Assembly: GCA_947396885.1 (NCBI GenBank)
Contig: OX377202.1
Span: forward strand, 15,438,001-15,502,000
Length of the DNA: 64,000 bases
Origin: Heligmosomoides polygyrus polygyrus
Lineage: Eukaryota > Nematoda > Chromadorea > Rhabditida > Heligmosomidae
Reading direction: 5' to 3'
Below are positions 11,204 to 22,874 of the stretch, in pieces. Both the position numbers and the translations under genes were made by a program. A model generated the notes under the pieces. The model had not been told where the DNA came from. It made no database searches and saw only the letters and a program-made list of their open reading frames with translations. Every line of letters begins with the position of its first letter. The stretch's first letter is position 1.

Positions 11204-12328
11204 GCGATTCGCAAGTTTGCGTTGAGAACATTAAGGCTGCTCTTGTACAGTACCGCCGCTAAACATTCAACCAAATGACGTTTGCGACGCAAAAACGCGT
11301 TTTTTGCGTCGCATCATGATAACTTCTTTCAAAATAAAAATTTCCTAGCAAAAATTTACAACGCTTCCTACCATAGTACGTTCTATCATATGGCATGTGA
11401 TCTTTATTTAGAAATGGGTGGAAGCCTTAAAAGCAAAAGCGAAATTAGGGACCCACTTAATTGGGTTGACCTGACCGACATGCGTCGCTGCGTCTCGCTT
11501 AATTGGGCCCTCAGGCAAAACTGAACTCCTCCAATCAATTCTTAAAATCTTAGATTGTTCCTGAATTTAGTTTTCTTAACGTTTTTAGGATTCGTCTCCC
11601 TACGACGATTCATTTGACACCAAATTCGATAGGAAGATATCCATTTTGAACCGGCTGGTGTCTCACAACCGTCATTTTCATTGATTTCAGCGAAGAAATT
11701 ATCCATCTTTCAGTGGCTGTCAAAGTCGGTAATTAATTACGCTTGCAGGCGAAAAAGAGTACATAGGATATACACGCTTACAGCCCATTCTATCCACATT
11801 CCGTCCGTTTGCCAACTGTCGAATTCGCGCAAACCTTCAGTGGGCAGTATGCTCTGCTAGCAAATTCAGACACCGATATCTGAGCATCAACTTAGCGTTA
11901 TAGTGCAAAAGTTAGCCAGTACATAGGGCACAAAGCGGAGACACCGGGTAGAAGGCAACAAAGTGCCACGTGGTCAGGTGGCCGAATTTCGACTTTTAAA
12001 AGTGACACCTTCCTCTAAGAATGTGAACAACGTTCCACATCGTTTACAGCTGAGTCTTCGTGGAATAAACCCTGGCATGCTGAACAATAAAATTCCATGA
12101 CTTTCCACATAAAATGTTCAACCCGTGGCGACCCTGTTCATTTGTTGCAGCAGCCCGAGAGCTGAAGTGGCGGTACAGTGCCGTAATTGCGCTGACCTGA
12201 CATGCCCTCTAGAAACACTGCGACCGCCTGGCTGTCCAGCGAATATCTCCTTGCTCCCTTTACAGTTATGCAGCCATTCGATTGTATTCAATTTATGTTC
12301 CTGGCACTTTGATGAGGTTTTATTTCTG

Positions 12329-13368
12329 TCGTCCTTATAAGCTCTTGCGCAGAAAAACTACGTTTCTGAATTGCGGACCGCCAAGTCACATAGATGTCGT
12401 AAATATTGAAATTGTATCGAGGCCAAGTATGTATGTTCTTGCAATGGGCTATAAAATTTTTTATAATCTTTCCTGTTATAAGGTGTTCTCCGATATCTCA
12501 GCTAGTTTTTTTTTAATGCAATGTATTCTGACGACAATGAGGAAAAGGGTCTTCAAAGGTTATGTTGATGCTACCCTCTATATGTGTGTCTCCAACTACG
12601 CCATATCTTTCATAATCAAGCACTATCTCCACATACTACTTTTGCTTGCTGTGAAGTTGGCATAATTTTATTCAATAACAGCCGTTGAAACAACTTTTCA
12701 AACACAGATTAAGGGATAAAAAAAAAATAAAAAACGGCGTGAATGAATCATGTCTGGAATTCGTCACACAATCTCCTTCTACGATTCTTCTTCTACCATG
12801 GAGGCAGTTTCAATGCGCATTTGTTTTGCACAGTATTTTTTGGTAGCCAACCTTTGGAAAAGTCCAAGTTTGTCCTTCTCGGGTAAGCCCGGTGTCACTT
12901 CACCGAGCTAGCAAGGATGAAATGATAGTTGGCCCTTGCGGATGTGAACCGAAGACTTCGATTCGGAGTGAACTCGGCAGCCGATGACTCCTCTGAATAC
13001 GGTAACCACCCTAGGATAAAACGGATGCTTTGTTCTTATAAGGCTGCGATTAATTCTTTACAATATAAATAAAATTATTTTCAGCAAAACATTTAGTCCA
13101 CTTTGTTTCTAAAATCAATATTAGACACTAGCTAAGCGCTTAGTGCAACAAAGTAGCAAAAAGAACAATTGTGAGCTGTGGAGGTTTAGGCAAAACGGAA
13201 ATGTTGAGAGCTGAATATCGAAATACGGTGGGATGCACATGTCAGTGGGAATACTCAATAAGTCTATTACTCTTTCAGCAATTTGCTGTGGAGATAGAGA
13301 GGATAAGCTTTCTTGCTTCCAATTTTAACTATGCTTGCAATTTCGAGTGGTAAGAGTTGTAGCAAGCG
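12329..13368. other. Spacer of the long inverted repeat
   Basis: Single-copy within the window apart from an old SINE-1 (12710-13011). The open frame at 12282-12665 runs from the arm into the spacer and is hydrophobic, with no family resemblance. Confidence 0.5.
12710..13011 (-). mobile_element. SINE-1 copy, strongly diverged
   Basis: Order of motifs as in the family: AAAAAACGGCGTGAAT, ATTCGTCACACAAT, TTTCAATGCGCATTTG, GTAGCCAACC, TTCACCGAGC, GATGTGAACCGAAG, and a head ending near 13011. Divergence marks it as one of the oldest copies here. Confidence 0.65.
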
Positions 13369-14442
13369 CAGAAATAAAACTTCATCAAAGTGCCAGGAAC
13401 ATAAATTGAATACAATGGAATGGCTGCATAACTGTAAAAAGAGCAAGGAGATAGGAGATATGGACAGCCAGGCGGTCGCAGTGTTTCTAGAGGGCATGTC
13501 AGGTCAGCGCAATTACGGCACTGTACCGTCACTTCAGCTCTCGGGCTGCTGCAACAAATGAACAGGGTCGCCACGGGTTGAACATTTTATGTGGAAAGTC
13601 ATGGAATTTTATTGTTCAGCATGCCAGGGTTTATTCCACGAAGACTCAGCTGCAAACGATGTGGAACGTTGTTCACATTGCTAGAGGAAGGTGTCACTTT
13701 GAAAAGTCGAAATTCGGCCACCTGACCACATGGCACCTTGTTGCCTTCTACCCGGTGTCTCCGCTTTGTGCCCTATGTACTGGCTAACTTTTGCACTATA
13801 ACGCTAAGTTGAAGCTTAGATATCGGTGTCTGAATTTGCTAGCAGAGCATACTGCCCACTGAAGGTTTGCTTGCTTGCGAATCCGACAGTTGGCAACCGG
13901 ATGGAATGTGGATAGAATGGGCTGTAAGCGTGTATATCCTATGTACTCTTTTTCGCCTGCAAGCGGAATTAATTACAGACTTTGACAGCCACTGAAAGAT
14001 GGATAATTTCTTCGCTGAAATCAATGAAAATGACGGTTGTGAGACACCAGCCGGTTCAGAATGGATATCTTCCTATCGAATTTGGTGTCAAATGAATCGT
14101 CGTAGGGAGACGAATCCTAAAAACGTTAAGAAAACTAAATTCAGGAACAATCTAAGATTTTAAGAATTGATTGGAGGAGTTAAGTTAAGCGAGACGCAGC
14201 GACGCATGTCGGTCAGGTCAACCCAATTAAGTGGCTCCCTAATTTCGCTTTTGCTTTTAAGGCTTCCACCCATTTCTAAATAAAGATCACATGCCATATG
14301 ATAGAACGTACTATGGTAGGAAGCGTTGTAAATTTTTGCTAGGAAATTTTTATTTTGAAAGAAGTTATCATGATGCGACGCAAAAAACGCGTTTTTGCGT
14401 CGCAAACGTCATTTGGTTGAATGTTTAGCGGCGGTACTGTAC

Positions 14443-15064
14443 GAGTTCACAAATTTGTCTTCGTTCGATCTGTTATTTTTAATTTTTTGATTCTACATCC
14501 TGCTGCTTCGAAGTTGTTGTATTCCTAGGCTTATCCACATTATTCCAACGCTTTTTCTGTTTTTTCTATAGTACAGATGATTTCTCAAAATTCTGTTATT
14601 CCTGTTATTAATTCAATTACGCCTCCTATGGCAACCTGGCGTTGCTGAATATCTTCTAGGCTTAGAGGTATTTTGAACTTACGTGCTAGGTACGTAAGGC
14701 GTTCCATAGCGCCACAGGTGCTTCAATATAAACCATGGTCCACTTGGAATTGTTCGCATAATATTGAATGCTACTCTGTAGGGCTGTCTAGGGACATGCT
14801 CTTCGTCGGCCCTCTCCGACATACGCGCTGACATGGCTGGTTTATCTAAATTATTTAAACCGGCAGTCTATGTACCAACTTCTGACGGAGGCCTTAAATT
14901 TTGCTCAGGTGTTTTAAAAAATCACTCGCTTATTCTTGCCTTCTTATCCTTTCTTCCACACTGAGCACCTCCGATTTGCCCCTTTTTTCTCGTTTTTTAG
15001 AGTTTTTGTTGTCATTGTTTACTGTACTGATAAGTGGACGACGCTTGTTTCCATGGAAAATCCG
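14443..15064. other. No recognisable feature
   Basis: No coding motif or repeat relationship was seen. Confidence 0.4.
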
Positions 15065-15487
15065 GGATCTATCCTAGTCCGGGGGGGGGCCACATAACTA
15101 AAGAGCATTATTTGCAACAAATCCACTTGGGACTTACCGAGCGGCTCCTACGCAGCAACATTGGACCCCAAACAAGAAAAAGTCACAAAGAAAAAAACCA
15201 AAAATTACATTTGTTGCGGTTGTAAGCCGGTAAAATTGTGTGCTCACCATGTTAGATCCTGGTTATAACATGTCAGCCGGCGGTCAGCACGCGGCATGGC
15301 TGCATTCCGTCGCTCTTTGCCCGCCGGGACGGTTGTAAACCGCGGCGATTTTTCATTTTTTGTTGGTTCGTTCGTTTTTGGCTTCTTTCAGGTTCCAACT
15401 CGTTCTCTATGAGACGCTCGGTAAGTCTCAGTTCATTTTGTCACCTACCTTTTAGTTATGTGCTCCCCCGGACTAGGATTCTAGATT
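15065..15487. mobile_element. Palindromic MITE 'CCTAGTCCGG' family, longer copy
   Basis: Ends are GGATCTATCCTAGTCCGG on the left and the inverted CCGGACTAGGATTCTAG on the right. The arms continue as diverged inverted repeats: ACATAACTAAA and GACTTACCGAGCG near the left end recur, complemented, near the right end. The inner region shares GTTGCGGTTGTAAGCCGG and ACATGTCAGCCGGCGGTCAG with the copy at 18099. A run of nine G follows the left end. No transposase. Copies elsewhere show only one end (17716, 42394, 45255). Confidence 0.75.
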
Positions 15488-16208
15488 ATATATGATTGTT
15501 CATCTGCTTTTTTCTGTTGCTTCTGTTCTTCTCTTCCCTATGTGGCGCGTTTTGTGACGTATTCGATAAATAAATAAGTAAAATGACCCAGTCTAGTCTT
15601 AATTCGAGCTCATAAAAAATAATAACGCTATTGTGGGAAAATGAAGGAGAAGAGAAATTCCGGTAGTTGAATAATGCTTGTGGGCATCTGGCTTAGTTAG
15701 ATAATGGTGTTGATCTTGTACGTAGCAAAAATTAATTTCGGATTCCTTTCCAACTCCTCTCCTACGAAGAATTTCACTGAATTCATGACTAACGAACGGC
15801 AGTGTTTCCTGCTGGCGATAGGGTCCTGATACGCGAAACATATAACGATACAATGAAGAGCGTCTTGCGCTTTTCCTCACTATATTGTTGGATTACAAGC
15901 GCTGTTCCCTTGTTGAACCGATAGTAAGTTTTTCAGTTATAACTATACATGTACTGCGACATACTTAATATACATTAGAGTAGGTTTGCTTGTTAATAGA
16001 TAGAAAATGATCATAACCCAAACTGCCTTGAACTGCTGTATTTGTAGATTTTTATTATTTCCTAGGTAGATATGATTGTAAATAGACTGAATTGGATGGA
16101 TTCGGTTGTAGAACTGATCCCCTTTCTATCGACATTTTTCTGTAATCATAAAAATCTTATGAAAGCAACCATTTTCACTTAATACATTGACTACAATATG
16201 AACCACCT
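15488..16208. other. No recognisable feature
   Basis: A minus-strand frame at 15599-15880 (93 residues) has no known motif and no splice context. Nothing else was assigned. Confidence 0.4.
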
Positions 16209-16552
16209 ATGGCTCATAAAGGATAAAGAGATAAAGGACGGCGTTACTCAATCCTTTTTGGGATGCGCCAGCGCATTCTACTTCTACGGGATGTCGTGGA
16301 ATGTGTATTTGGCCTATGAATGCGTATTTGGCCATACAATGACTTGCGGTGGCCAGCCGATGAGCAAGTGACCGCTTTATACTTCCCAGACAGGTCTTTC
16401 CACACAAGTTCGGTACTAGTCCATTGACCCCGGAGAGGAGGAAGCATTGGCTGGCTCAGATCGGAAATCCGAACCAGGGACCTGGTATCGGGTGCGCGCG
16501 ACAGTCGGCGCCTCCTCCGACTGCGCTACACGCGCCCACCGATGGCTCATAA
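16209..16552 (-). mobile_element. SINE-1 copy with 11-bp target duplication
   Basis: Body 16220-16541 between ATGGCTCATAA at 16209-16219 and 16542-16552. A small internal duplication of GAATGYGTATTTGGCC is present near 16297-16333, which lengthens this copy slightly. Confidence 0.88.
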
Positions 16553-17365
16553 CTTGGCTTATTATTATTTTTTGTTATGCTGCCGTCGGTCTTTTACATG
16601 TTTTTTTGTTCTCTAATCACCTGTGGTGAATCCCCGACATGAACAAGCAAGAAAATGCAGTTGCTTTCATAAGAGATTACAGAAAAATGTCGCTAGGAAG
16701 GAAATGTCGCTATTTACACTCATATCTACCTACTAGGAAACAAATAAAATCTACAAACGCAACAGTTTAAGGCAGTTTAATTTATGACCATTTTCTGTCT
16801 ATTAATAAGCAAACCTACTCTTCAATCAAATCTGTTAAAGTCCACCCGAATACAATTGTCTTTCAACTATTAGGGTACAAATCAGATCTATTCCAATCAG
16901 TCTAAATTACAATCGCCGATCGTTTTATGAACGCCGCTTGGGTTGGACATTGAAGCAGACTTTTTCTATCACTCATATGGCTTTCCTTGCCAACGTGCTC
17001 GTATCGTCCACCTTAGCCAAGCCCTGAAGAATGAGCAATAATCAGGGATGTGCGGAATTTCCGTTTCCGTGTCCCGAATTCCGGTTTTCGGCTGTTTTAG
17101 TCCTTCCGTTCTGTTCCGTGCTTCGCTCTCTTTTAGGCTGGAAGACGGAATGGAAATGGTGACTTATCACTCATTGACTGTTTTGCAGTGCCTTCATTCT
17201 CCTCTTGACCTTAAGCGAAAGGCTGAAGAAAGAGATCAACTATGCGTCACCTTTCTTGTGATTGTGTTGCTTTCAAACCGGTTGTGCATCGTGATGTCGG
17301 AACAATGTGATAAACAAGCTGGACTCTTTTTTCTTGAAAAAAAAAACAAGAAAACTTTCCCTGAA
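16553..17365. other. Unassigned; TTCCG-rich patch at 17055-17130
   Basis: The patch contains repeated TTTCCGT/TTCCGG words, also found at 18495-18575. The plus-strand frame through it (17048-17479) runs on into the SINE-2 copy, so I do not call a gene. Confidence 0.4.
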
Positions 17366-17515
17366 AAGAAGTATTACCTAATACTACCTATCGCTGCCCG
17401 GAAAGCAGAAGATTCGGGTTCGAGTCCCGCCTGGCGCAAGAGTTTTGATCGCAACAAAACATCCTGTAACAACATATAGCCTCTCTACCAGCCGATCCAG
17501 GCTCAAGCAAATGTG
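17366..17515 (+). mobile_element. SINE-2 copy (tRNA T-arm-bearing repeat)
   Basis: Contains TCGGGTTCGAGTCCCGC (17413-17429), which folds as a tRNA T-arm and includes a near-consensus B-box, then TTTTGATCGCAACAAAACAT and CTACCAGCCGATCCAGGCT. The same ordered blocks occur at 43205 and 45326. Weakest of the three copies on the 5' side. Confidence 0.6.
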
Positions 17516-18098
17516 TTCAACCGCTGTACCTAATAGTATAAAGGCCACAAAGGTTTCGTGAGTGTTTCAATCACGAATCAGATACCTTACCCGGAGCATG
17601 CTAATTTTTTTCTACCAATAATCTGACGGCTGGTCTGGAACACCAATTCTAGATCAGAGTTCTATAAGCACTCTTTAGTTGCTAACATTGCTTTCCATGG
17701 GGGACATGCTTTCCATGATCTATCCTAGCCGGAGGAGGGCATGCGGTGTCTTCCCTCTCCCCCTTCCTTTGAGATTGTCCCAGAACCTCAGCTACTGCCA
17801 GATGGTACTATGGTACCCATGCGAATTCAGATAGTGGGAGTCGTATCGTGGAATTATGAACGCAACTGTAACATTAGCGCTGCCCCTTCCAATCAGTATA
17901 GATCCAGGACATTCAATAAGACTGGCTAATTGTTATAAGTGGCGAAATCTCTGGCATCTCATTCGTCAGCTGAATTAATTGCGTTCAAAATGCTTTCTCC
18001 CTGTTTACAGAAAGGTTTTGCATAAACTTCGATTTGTTACACTAGTAGTGTTTGAAAACTCGTCATGATACCTGATACAACTACATGTAACGATTTTT
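17516..18098. other. Unassigned, with a solo MITE end at 17716-17752
   Basis: GATCTATCCTAGCCGGAGG followed by GGGCATGCGGTGT at 17717 is also found, inverted, at 45255-45294. The rest is unassigned. Confidence 0.4.
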
Positions 18099-18351
18099 GG
18101 ATCTATCCTAGTCCGGTGGGGGCCACATGACTAAAAAGTATTATATTAACAAATCCACTTTAACATAGGACCCTAAACAAGAAAAAGTCACAAAGAGAAG
18201 AACGAAAAATTGCATTTGTTGCGGTTGTAAGCCGGCAAAGTTGTGTGCCCTTCTCAAGATGTTGGATCCTGGTTATAACATGTCAGCCGGCGGTCAGCAC
18301 GCGGCATGACTCTATTCCGTGGTCCCCCCCCCCCCGGACTAGGATACATCC
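18099..18351. mobile_element. Palindromic MITE 'CCTAGTCCGG' family, shorter copy
   Basis: Left end GGATCTATCCTAGTCCGG, right end CCGGACTAGGATACATCC. It shares the core of the 15065 element but lacks most of the right-arm sequence. A C-run of about twelve precedes the right end. Confidence 0.75.
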
Positions 18352-18699
18352 GGATTTTTTATTGTTACATGCTGGTGGGAAAGGGTTGCATGCTGCCTTG
18401 CCCGCTTCCTAAATTCGTTAATGGCAACTTAACTATTACTGCCATTGCCGTTATATGTGTACTTATGAAAAATTAAATGAAGTAATGAGTTTGAGTTATT
18501 TCCGTTTCCGCGTTTCCTACTCCGGTTTCCGCCCATTTTTGAGCTCTTCCGTTCCGTATTCCGTATTCTGTTTTTCTCGGAGAAATTTTCGCATATCCCT
18601 GGTAATAACCGAGCAAAAACCAAGCAAGTACAATAGTGAACGCTACAACTACGGACTTTCAAAAAAAAAAACTGAAAATAGTACACGAAATAAAAAGGG
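18352..18699. other. Unassigned with TTCCG-rich patch
   Basis: 18495-18575 repeats TTTCCG/TTCCGT words seen also near 17055. Otherwise nothing was recognised. Confidence 0.4.
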
Positions 18700-18978
18700 T
18701 GGTCCGCGAGGGACATTATGAGCTCATAGCACGCAATAGAAACGCGTGCGCATTCCACGAGTCTTTCTGCCTCAAGACGCAATTGTCGTCAATGTGTTAA
18801 AGATGTGTCTCACGCTTTTTGCCTGCTTTGCGGCTTGAACAACGCTTTGTAAGAATTGCTTTTTTTCGAACGGAGTTCGACGTCCCAAAACTTTTTTCAA
18901 ATGAACAAGCAACACGGCTTTTTGAAACACGAGTTCAAGACTTTGTTTGGCGTAATCCTCAATCTGTGCGGGAGCCAA
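18700..18978 (-). pseudogene. Protein-like fragment, apparently frameshifted
   Basis: On the minus strand 18978-18772 encodes a Lys/Gln/Leu-rich helical peptide (APAQIEDYAKQSLELVFQKA at the start) that ends in FNTLTTIAS and a stop. Immediately after, in another frame, comes LEAERLVECARVSIACYELI and then MSLADHP. The two pieces read like one continuous helical protein interrupted by a frameshift near 18780. CCCGCACAG just before the first piece could be a splice acceptor, but it is a weak one. I do not recognise the family. Alternatives are a decayed host exon or an unrecognised transposon protein. Confidence 0.3.
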
Positions 18979-19010
18979 ATTTCAAGGTTAACATAACAGT
19001 AGGCTAAATA

Positions 19011-19142
19011 TTAGGTTGTTGCAGAAGTTCTCGCCATTTTCAAGACACCACATTTTTTTAGTTTTACAAAAAAAGCGGAACACGTCAGGAAACAAAGTAG
19101 CCGCCATGTTCTATCACTCTTCTCCAACTTTCAGGCAGACTG
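19011..19142. mobile_element. Solo mariner end
   Basis: TTAGGTTGTTGCAGAAG preceded by TA (19009-19010), followed by about 110 bp homologous to the 3' untranslated end of the mariner fragment at 1334. No transposase follows. Confidence 0.7.
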
Positions 19143-20779
19143 CCGATCCCTCAATCTAAAGGTTTTGTACTATTTACACTGATTCCTGATGGGCACGCAT
19201 TAACAAGACGAGGAAAATCTGTTCGTTCGATTTCGACATTGCTTTTTAGCCGAAATTCCTATCAGCCTAATGGCGCCAGACGCGCTTGCCTATAATCTGA
19301 AACCGTTCTTGTACTATTTACTCCTTTAGATTCTCCTCGCTTTCTCGCTTTGTTAATCGTTGCCCATCCGGGGTCTTTTGGTCTGTGCTACGACAGAGTC
19401 ATGCTGTTGAGTGGTTTATCCGATGAATCTGAATCGTCTTCATCGTTTAATGTTATCGCTGTATTAGAAGCTATATTAGCAAACGATTCGGGTTAGAACC
19501 TTCCTAGGAACAGCTTTAGTCGCGACAAAGCGTTGTTCTAAGAAAGGGAAGGAGAAAAAAATATTTATTATATTATCTTATTAAATTTATTTTATTTCTT
19601 ATAATATTATATTGTAATTCTATGTTATTTCTATTTTATTTTATTCGTATTATTCTATTAAATATTATCCATATTTTATTTATTTTGTTTATGAAGAAAC
19701 CTCAGGAAATGGAGTTTTCTAGACTTTTTGGCTTATTATCCTTGTGCCTAACATCTCTGCGTTGACTGTTAAAAATGACTGTGCAGTTGTTCAAGGTTGC
19801 TCTTCAATTCGCGTCTGACTTGACTGCCGCAAATAGAATTCGTAAACTATCCACGCGAATGTGCCCCAAATAAACTTCCGACGTATTCGCGCCTCCAGCT
19901 TCCTGGAAACGGAGGTAGAGCCTTTGTTCTCGTCGCCCTGTGGCCAAGTCAGGAGGTCTTTGCTCTTCGTTCTGCGTTACGCCTCGACAGCCACGCATTT
20001 GGAAGTAGCCGTACTAGCCTTTGACCCACTTTACACCTAACTAACCTAACCTTTCCTTTTTCTCTAGGCTGGTTTGGGCACGTACGACTAAGAATCTGTC
20101 TTCGATTTCCCAACGTTTCCTTGTGTGCTAAAGGCACACTATGATTAATTAAATAACTAATTAAAACTGGCGCGCCTCGTACAAAATAACATTAAAACCA
20201 CTTGCATATACGACTTTAGACGTTAAAATACGAAAACAGAAAGCGAGAAGCATGCCTGTTTAAAGCAATCAGTAAGCAGTTGCACTAGCAAAAACAATAC
20301 TGGAAGACGGAAAGGACTTTTGCGAAAGGAACTAAAAAGCTGAGTTTTCAAATAAAATTTCTTAAAAGGTGATAATCGTGTCTCGTTCTCAACTGACATG
20401 CTATCGGAGAGATGTTATAACATTGTGGTTCGTCCGAAGAGATGTAGGCAAAAAATGAATGGAGTCGTCATCGTACATAGGTGCTTAATGCTCTACAAGA
20501 TTAATCTTTCTTAACATTTTCAGGGTCCGATAATCACTGTAAGCAAATACATATTCATCTTTAAAGGAAGTGTTCATTCACTTTTGGGCCTATTATCAGT
20601 TTTGTTGCTTTCATTGTTCCATCACGGCTCTCATCTTTTTGTCAAGGCAAGACCTATGAAGTTGTTGTCTATTAGTGGAAAAGAGCACTACAGTGTTCAA
20701 CTTTCGTAGGATTAAGGATATCTGCAGAATTGTGAAGAATTAAGATTTAAATTAAATTAAGAATAATAATTTAAAAATC
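19143..20779. other. Unassigned, with AT-rich tract 19556-19690
   Basis: 19556-19690 is almost pure A/T with TTTATT words. Two overlapping minus-strand frames at 19804-20137 have no known motif. Nothing else was recognised. Confidence 0.4.
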
Positions 20780-20905
20780 GAATACATGAAAGTCATTTCA
20801 ATTTGAAAGAATTCGCTGTGATTTCAAAGATCTAACGATAGCCTGGAAGAGCGCCCAATTTGAGTTGAAGAGTGTCCAATTCAACGTGAAAATGGTATAT
20901 ATAAA
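20780..20905. repeat. Dispersed repeat, copy 1
   Basis: AAGTCATTTCAATTTGAAAG, GTGATTTCAAAGATCTAACG, GAGTGTCCAATTC and AACGTGAAAATGGTAT occur in the same order, with changes, at 24900-25020. Family unknown. Confidence 0.5.
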
Positions 20906-21429
20906 AACTACTGAGATCCAACACTTCATTCACGACCAAATTGCCATACATTAAGTCCTTTACTCCTCCCCCCTTCCTTCCCATGAGGTCGAGGTCTGTG
21001 AAACTCCTGTTTCTGTTGAGCACGTCAGAATGATATATGTAGGGTTGTTATTTTAGACGAGAAGAAGGGCTTACGGCCGGAAGCGTTGTCAATGAATATT
21101 GGAATATTTAATAATTCTAGTTTCAAAATTAAGAAGATTATGAAACTATATAATTTGATGCTTTCCCGAATTAGAGGTGCTATAATGAAAACTGCTTTTA
21201 GAAAAACAACAGTTCATACTGCTTTGTGTCCTGGGAAACCTGGGATACGGAGCTTTTGCTCCCTATACATATAGCCATTCGGAGAGATAGGATCTAACAT
21301 TTTTGATTTTTGGCTGGAAGATTTTCTTAGCTCTTCTTTCGTAAGATTTCCAGCATTGCAAACCACGAATGGTGCCTTCAGTAATCAGTAGATATCGCCG
21401 CTTTTCACTTTGTTGGCCGGGAAAATAGG
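20906..21429. other. No recognisable feature
   Basis: No motif or repeat relationship was seen. Confidence 0.4.
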
Positions 21430-21748
21430 TAAGTCTATAAAAAAAGAATAAAGGATAAAGGACGGCGTTACTCAATCCGTTTTAGGATGCGCCACGCATT
21501 CTGCTTCTACGGGATGTCGTAGAGGCGACTTGAATGCGTATTTGGCCATGCAATGACTTGCGGTGGCCAGCCGATGAACGAGTCAGCGTTCTATCTTTCC
21601 CAGACAAGTCTGGTACCAATTCACCGACCCTGGAGGAATGGAAGGCTTGGTTGGCCTGGGCAGGAAATCCAAACCAGGAAACTGGTATCGAGTGCACGCG
21701 ACAGCCGGCGCCTCCTCCGACTGCGCTACACGATAGATAAGTCTATAA
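21430..21748 (-). mobile_element. SINE-1 copy with 11-bp target duplication
   Basis: Body 21441-21737 between TAAGTCTATAA at 21430-21440 and 21738-21748. One of the cleanest copies. The head terminates a few bases short of the usual GCGCCC. Confidence 0.88.
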
Positions 21749-22872
21749 GTTGTTTAAAAAAAAGTCGTCGAGGTTGGGTAGGTCTCAACTTTTAATGCTA
21801 CTCGCTACACATTTCTGTTATTATTTACTTAAACAGCGTCGTCAGCATTTGGTGGGCGAGACTCGAGTGCTGCTTGCTTTGAAGGCCTCCGCACTTATTC
21901 AAAGAGTTGCCATTTGGGGTATTTCTAGAATTAAAGCGCATGGCACAGTCAGCCTAGTGAATGGTACCACACTTCTCTGAGAAGGGAACAGCACTTACTT
22001 GTCCATCGTCTGACGAGCGCAAGCCGTTACTTGGCCAAATGTGCACTCAGCTTGCCCCTGGCATCCCACAGATTTAGAATGTGTGGCACAGTCCCAAAAG
22101 GATTTAGTAACTCTGTCTTTCATCCTTTCTCCATACTCTATTTTTAGAATCAGGTCCCCATCTTGAATTGTTTTGGAACAAGTTCCTATTCTGTTTGTCT
22201 CCCATCGAGGCTATCCAACGTCGGAATAGATGTTCGTCGCTTGCAGATGAAGTTCTGGCCACTTCCTCTTCGGCGCCATAGGTTTCATTATTTCATAGGA
22301 TATCCGTTATTGCACCAATGCGCCCAATTGAACGAAGTGGAACCTCGTCAGCAGCCGTTTCCGGACCAGGAAGTGATAGAAAATTCCAGCTTCTAGACGC
22401 TTGCTGAGTCGAGGGTGGGGGTGCGAGGATCGGACTGGATGGCACGAATGTCTCTCCTTTGCTGTGCCGTTTATTGTGATAATTCCATTCCACGCAAAAA
22501 AGAACGGGACATCAGTTTCACCATGCTTTTCTATTCTGTTGGCGTGACGTCCAGGAACGCTAACAACATATGTCTGTTTGGAAAAGAAGCACCTTAATTG
22601 CATTACACTTTCCGTTCGTAACAATATTGTTTAAATTTGCTTTCTGCCATGTCACAGAAGTTCAACGGAAGGGTTTGTTCGCTTCGATATTCGGCCCGCA
22701 TACACATTCTGAAGGAAATTTGAAAGAAGGCAGGTAGCCGATTTCGCAGAGTTGCGAAGAACTAAACACATTTCATTTCCTAACAACGTCATTGTCGTTT
22801 TCCTAAATTTTGAGTGAAACCATAAAGAATGGAAATTGACTAAGTGCACAGATATCTGAGAACTGAGATAAC
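21749..22872. other. No recognisable feature
   Basis: Short overlapping frames only; no domain motif was seen. Confidence 0.4.
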
Positions 22873-22874
22873 TA

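Larger units (their letters stand above)
11245..14442. repeat. Long inverted repeat, arms about 1.08 kb, spacer 1.04 kb
   Basis: Left arm 11245-12328 reappears inverted at 13369-14442. The outer edges are GTACAGTACCGCCGCTAAAC and its complement. The inner edges end at the complement pair GTTTTATTTCTG and CAGAAATAAAAC. Only scattered substitutions and small indels separate the arms. Just inside each outer edge is a perfect small palindrome around ACGCGT (TTGCGTCGCA pairing with TGCGACGCAA). Each arm carries the same 80-codon open frame (11282-11524 plus, 14160-14405 minus) starting MRRKNAFFASHHDNFF; it resembles nothing I know, and its conservation follows from the arm identity. No target duplication was found, so this may be an inverted duplication or a large foldback transposon. 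Confidence 0.9.

Noticed and set aside
17048..17479. 143-codon plus-strand frame
   Set aside because: It joins a TTCCG-rich patch, a poly-A/Lys stretch and the SINE-2 T-arm, unrelated pieces with no common protein character.
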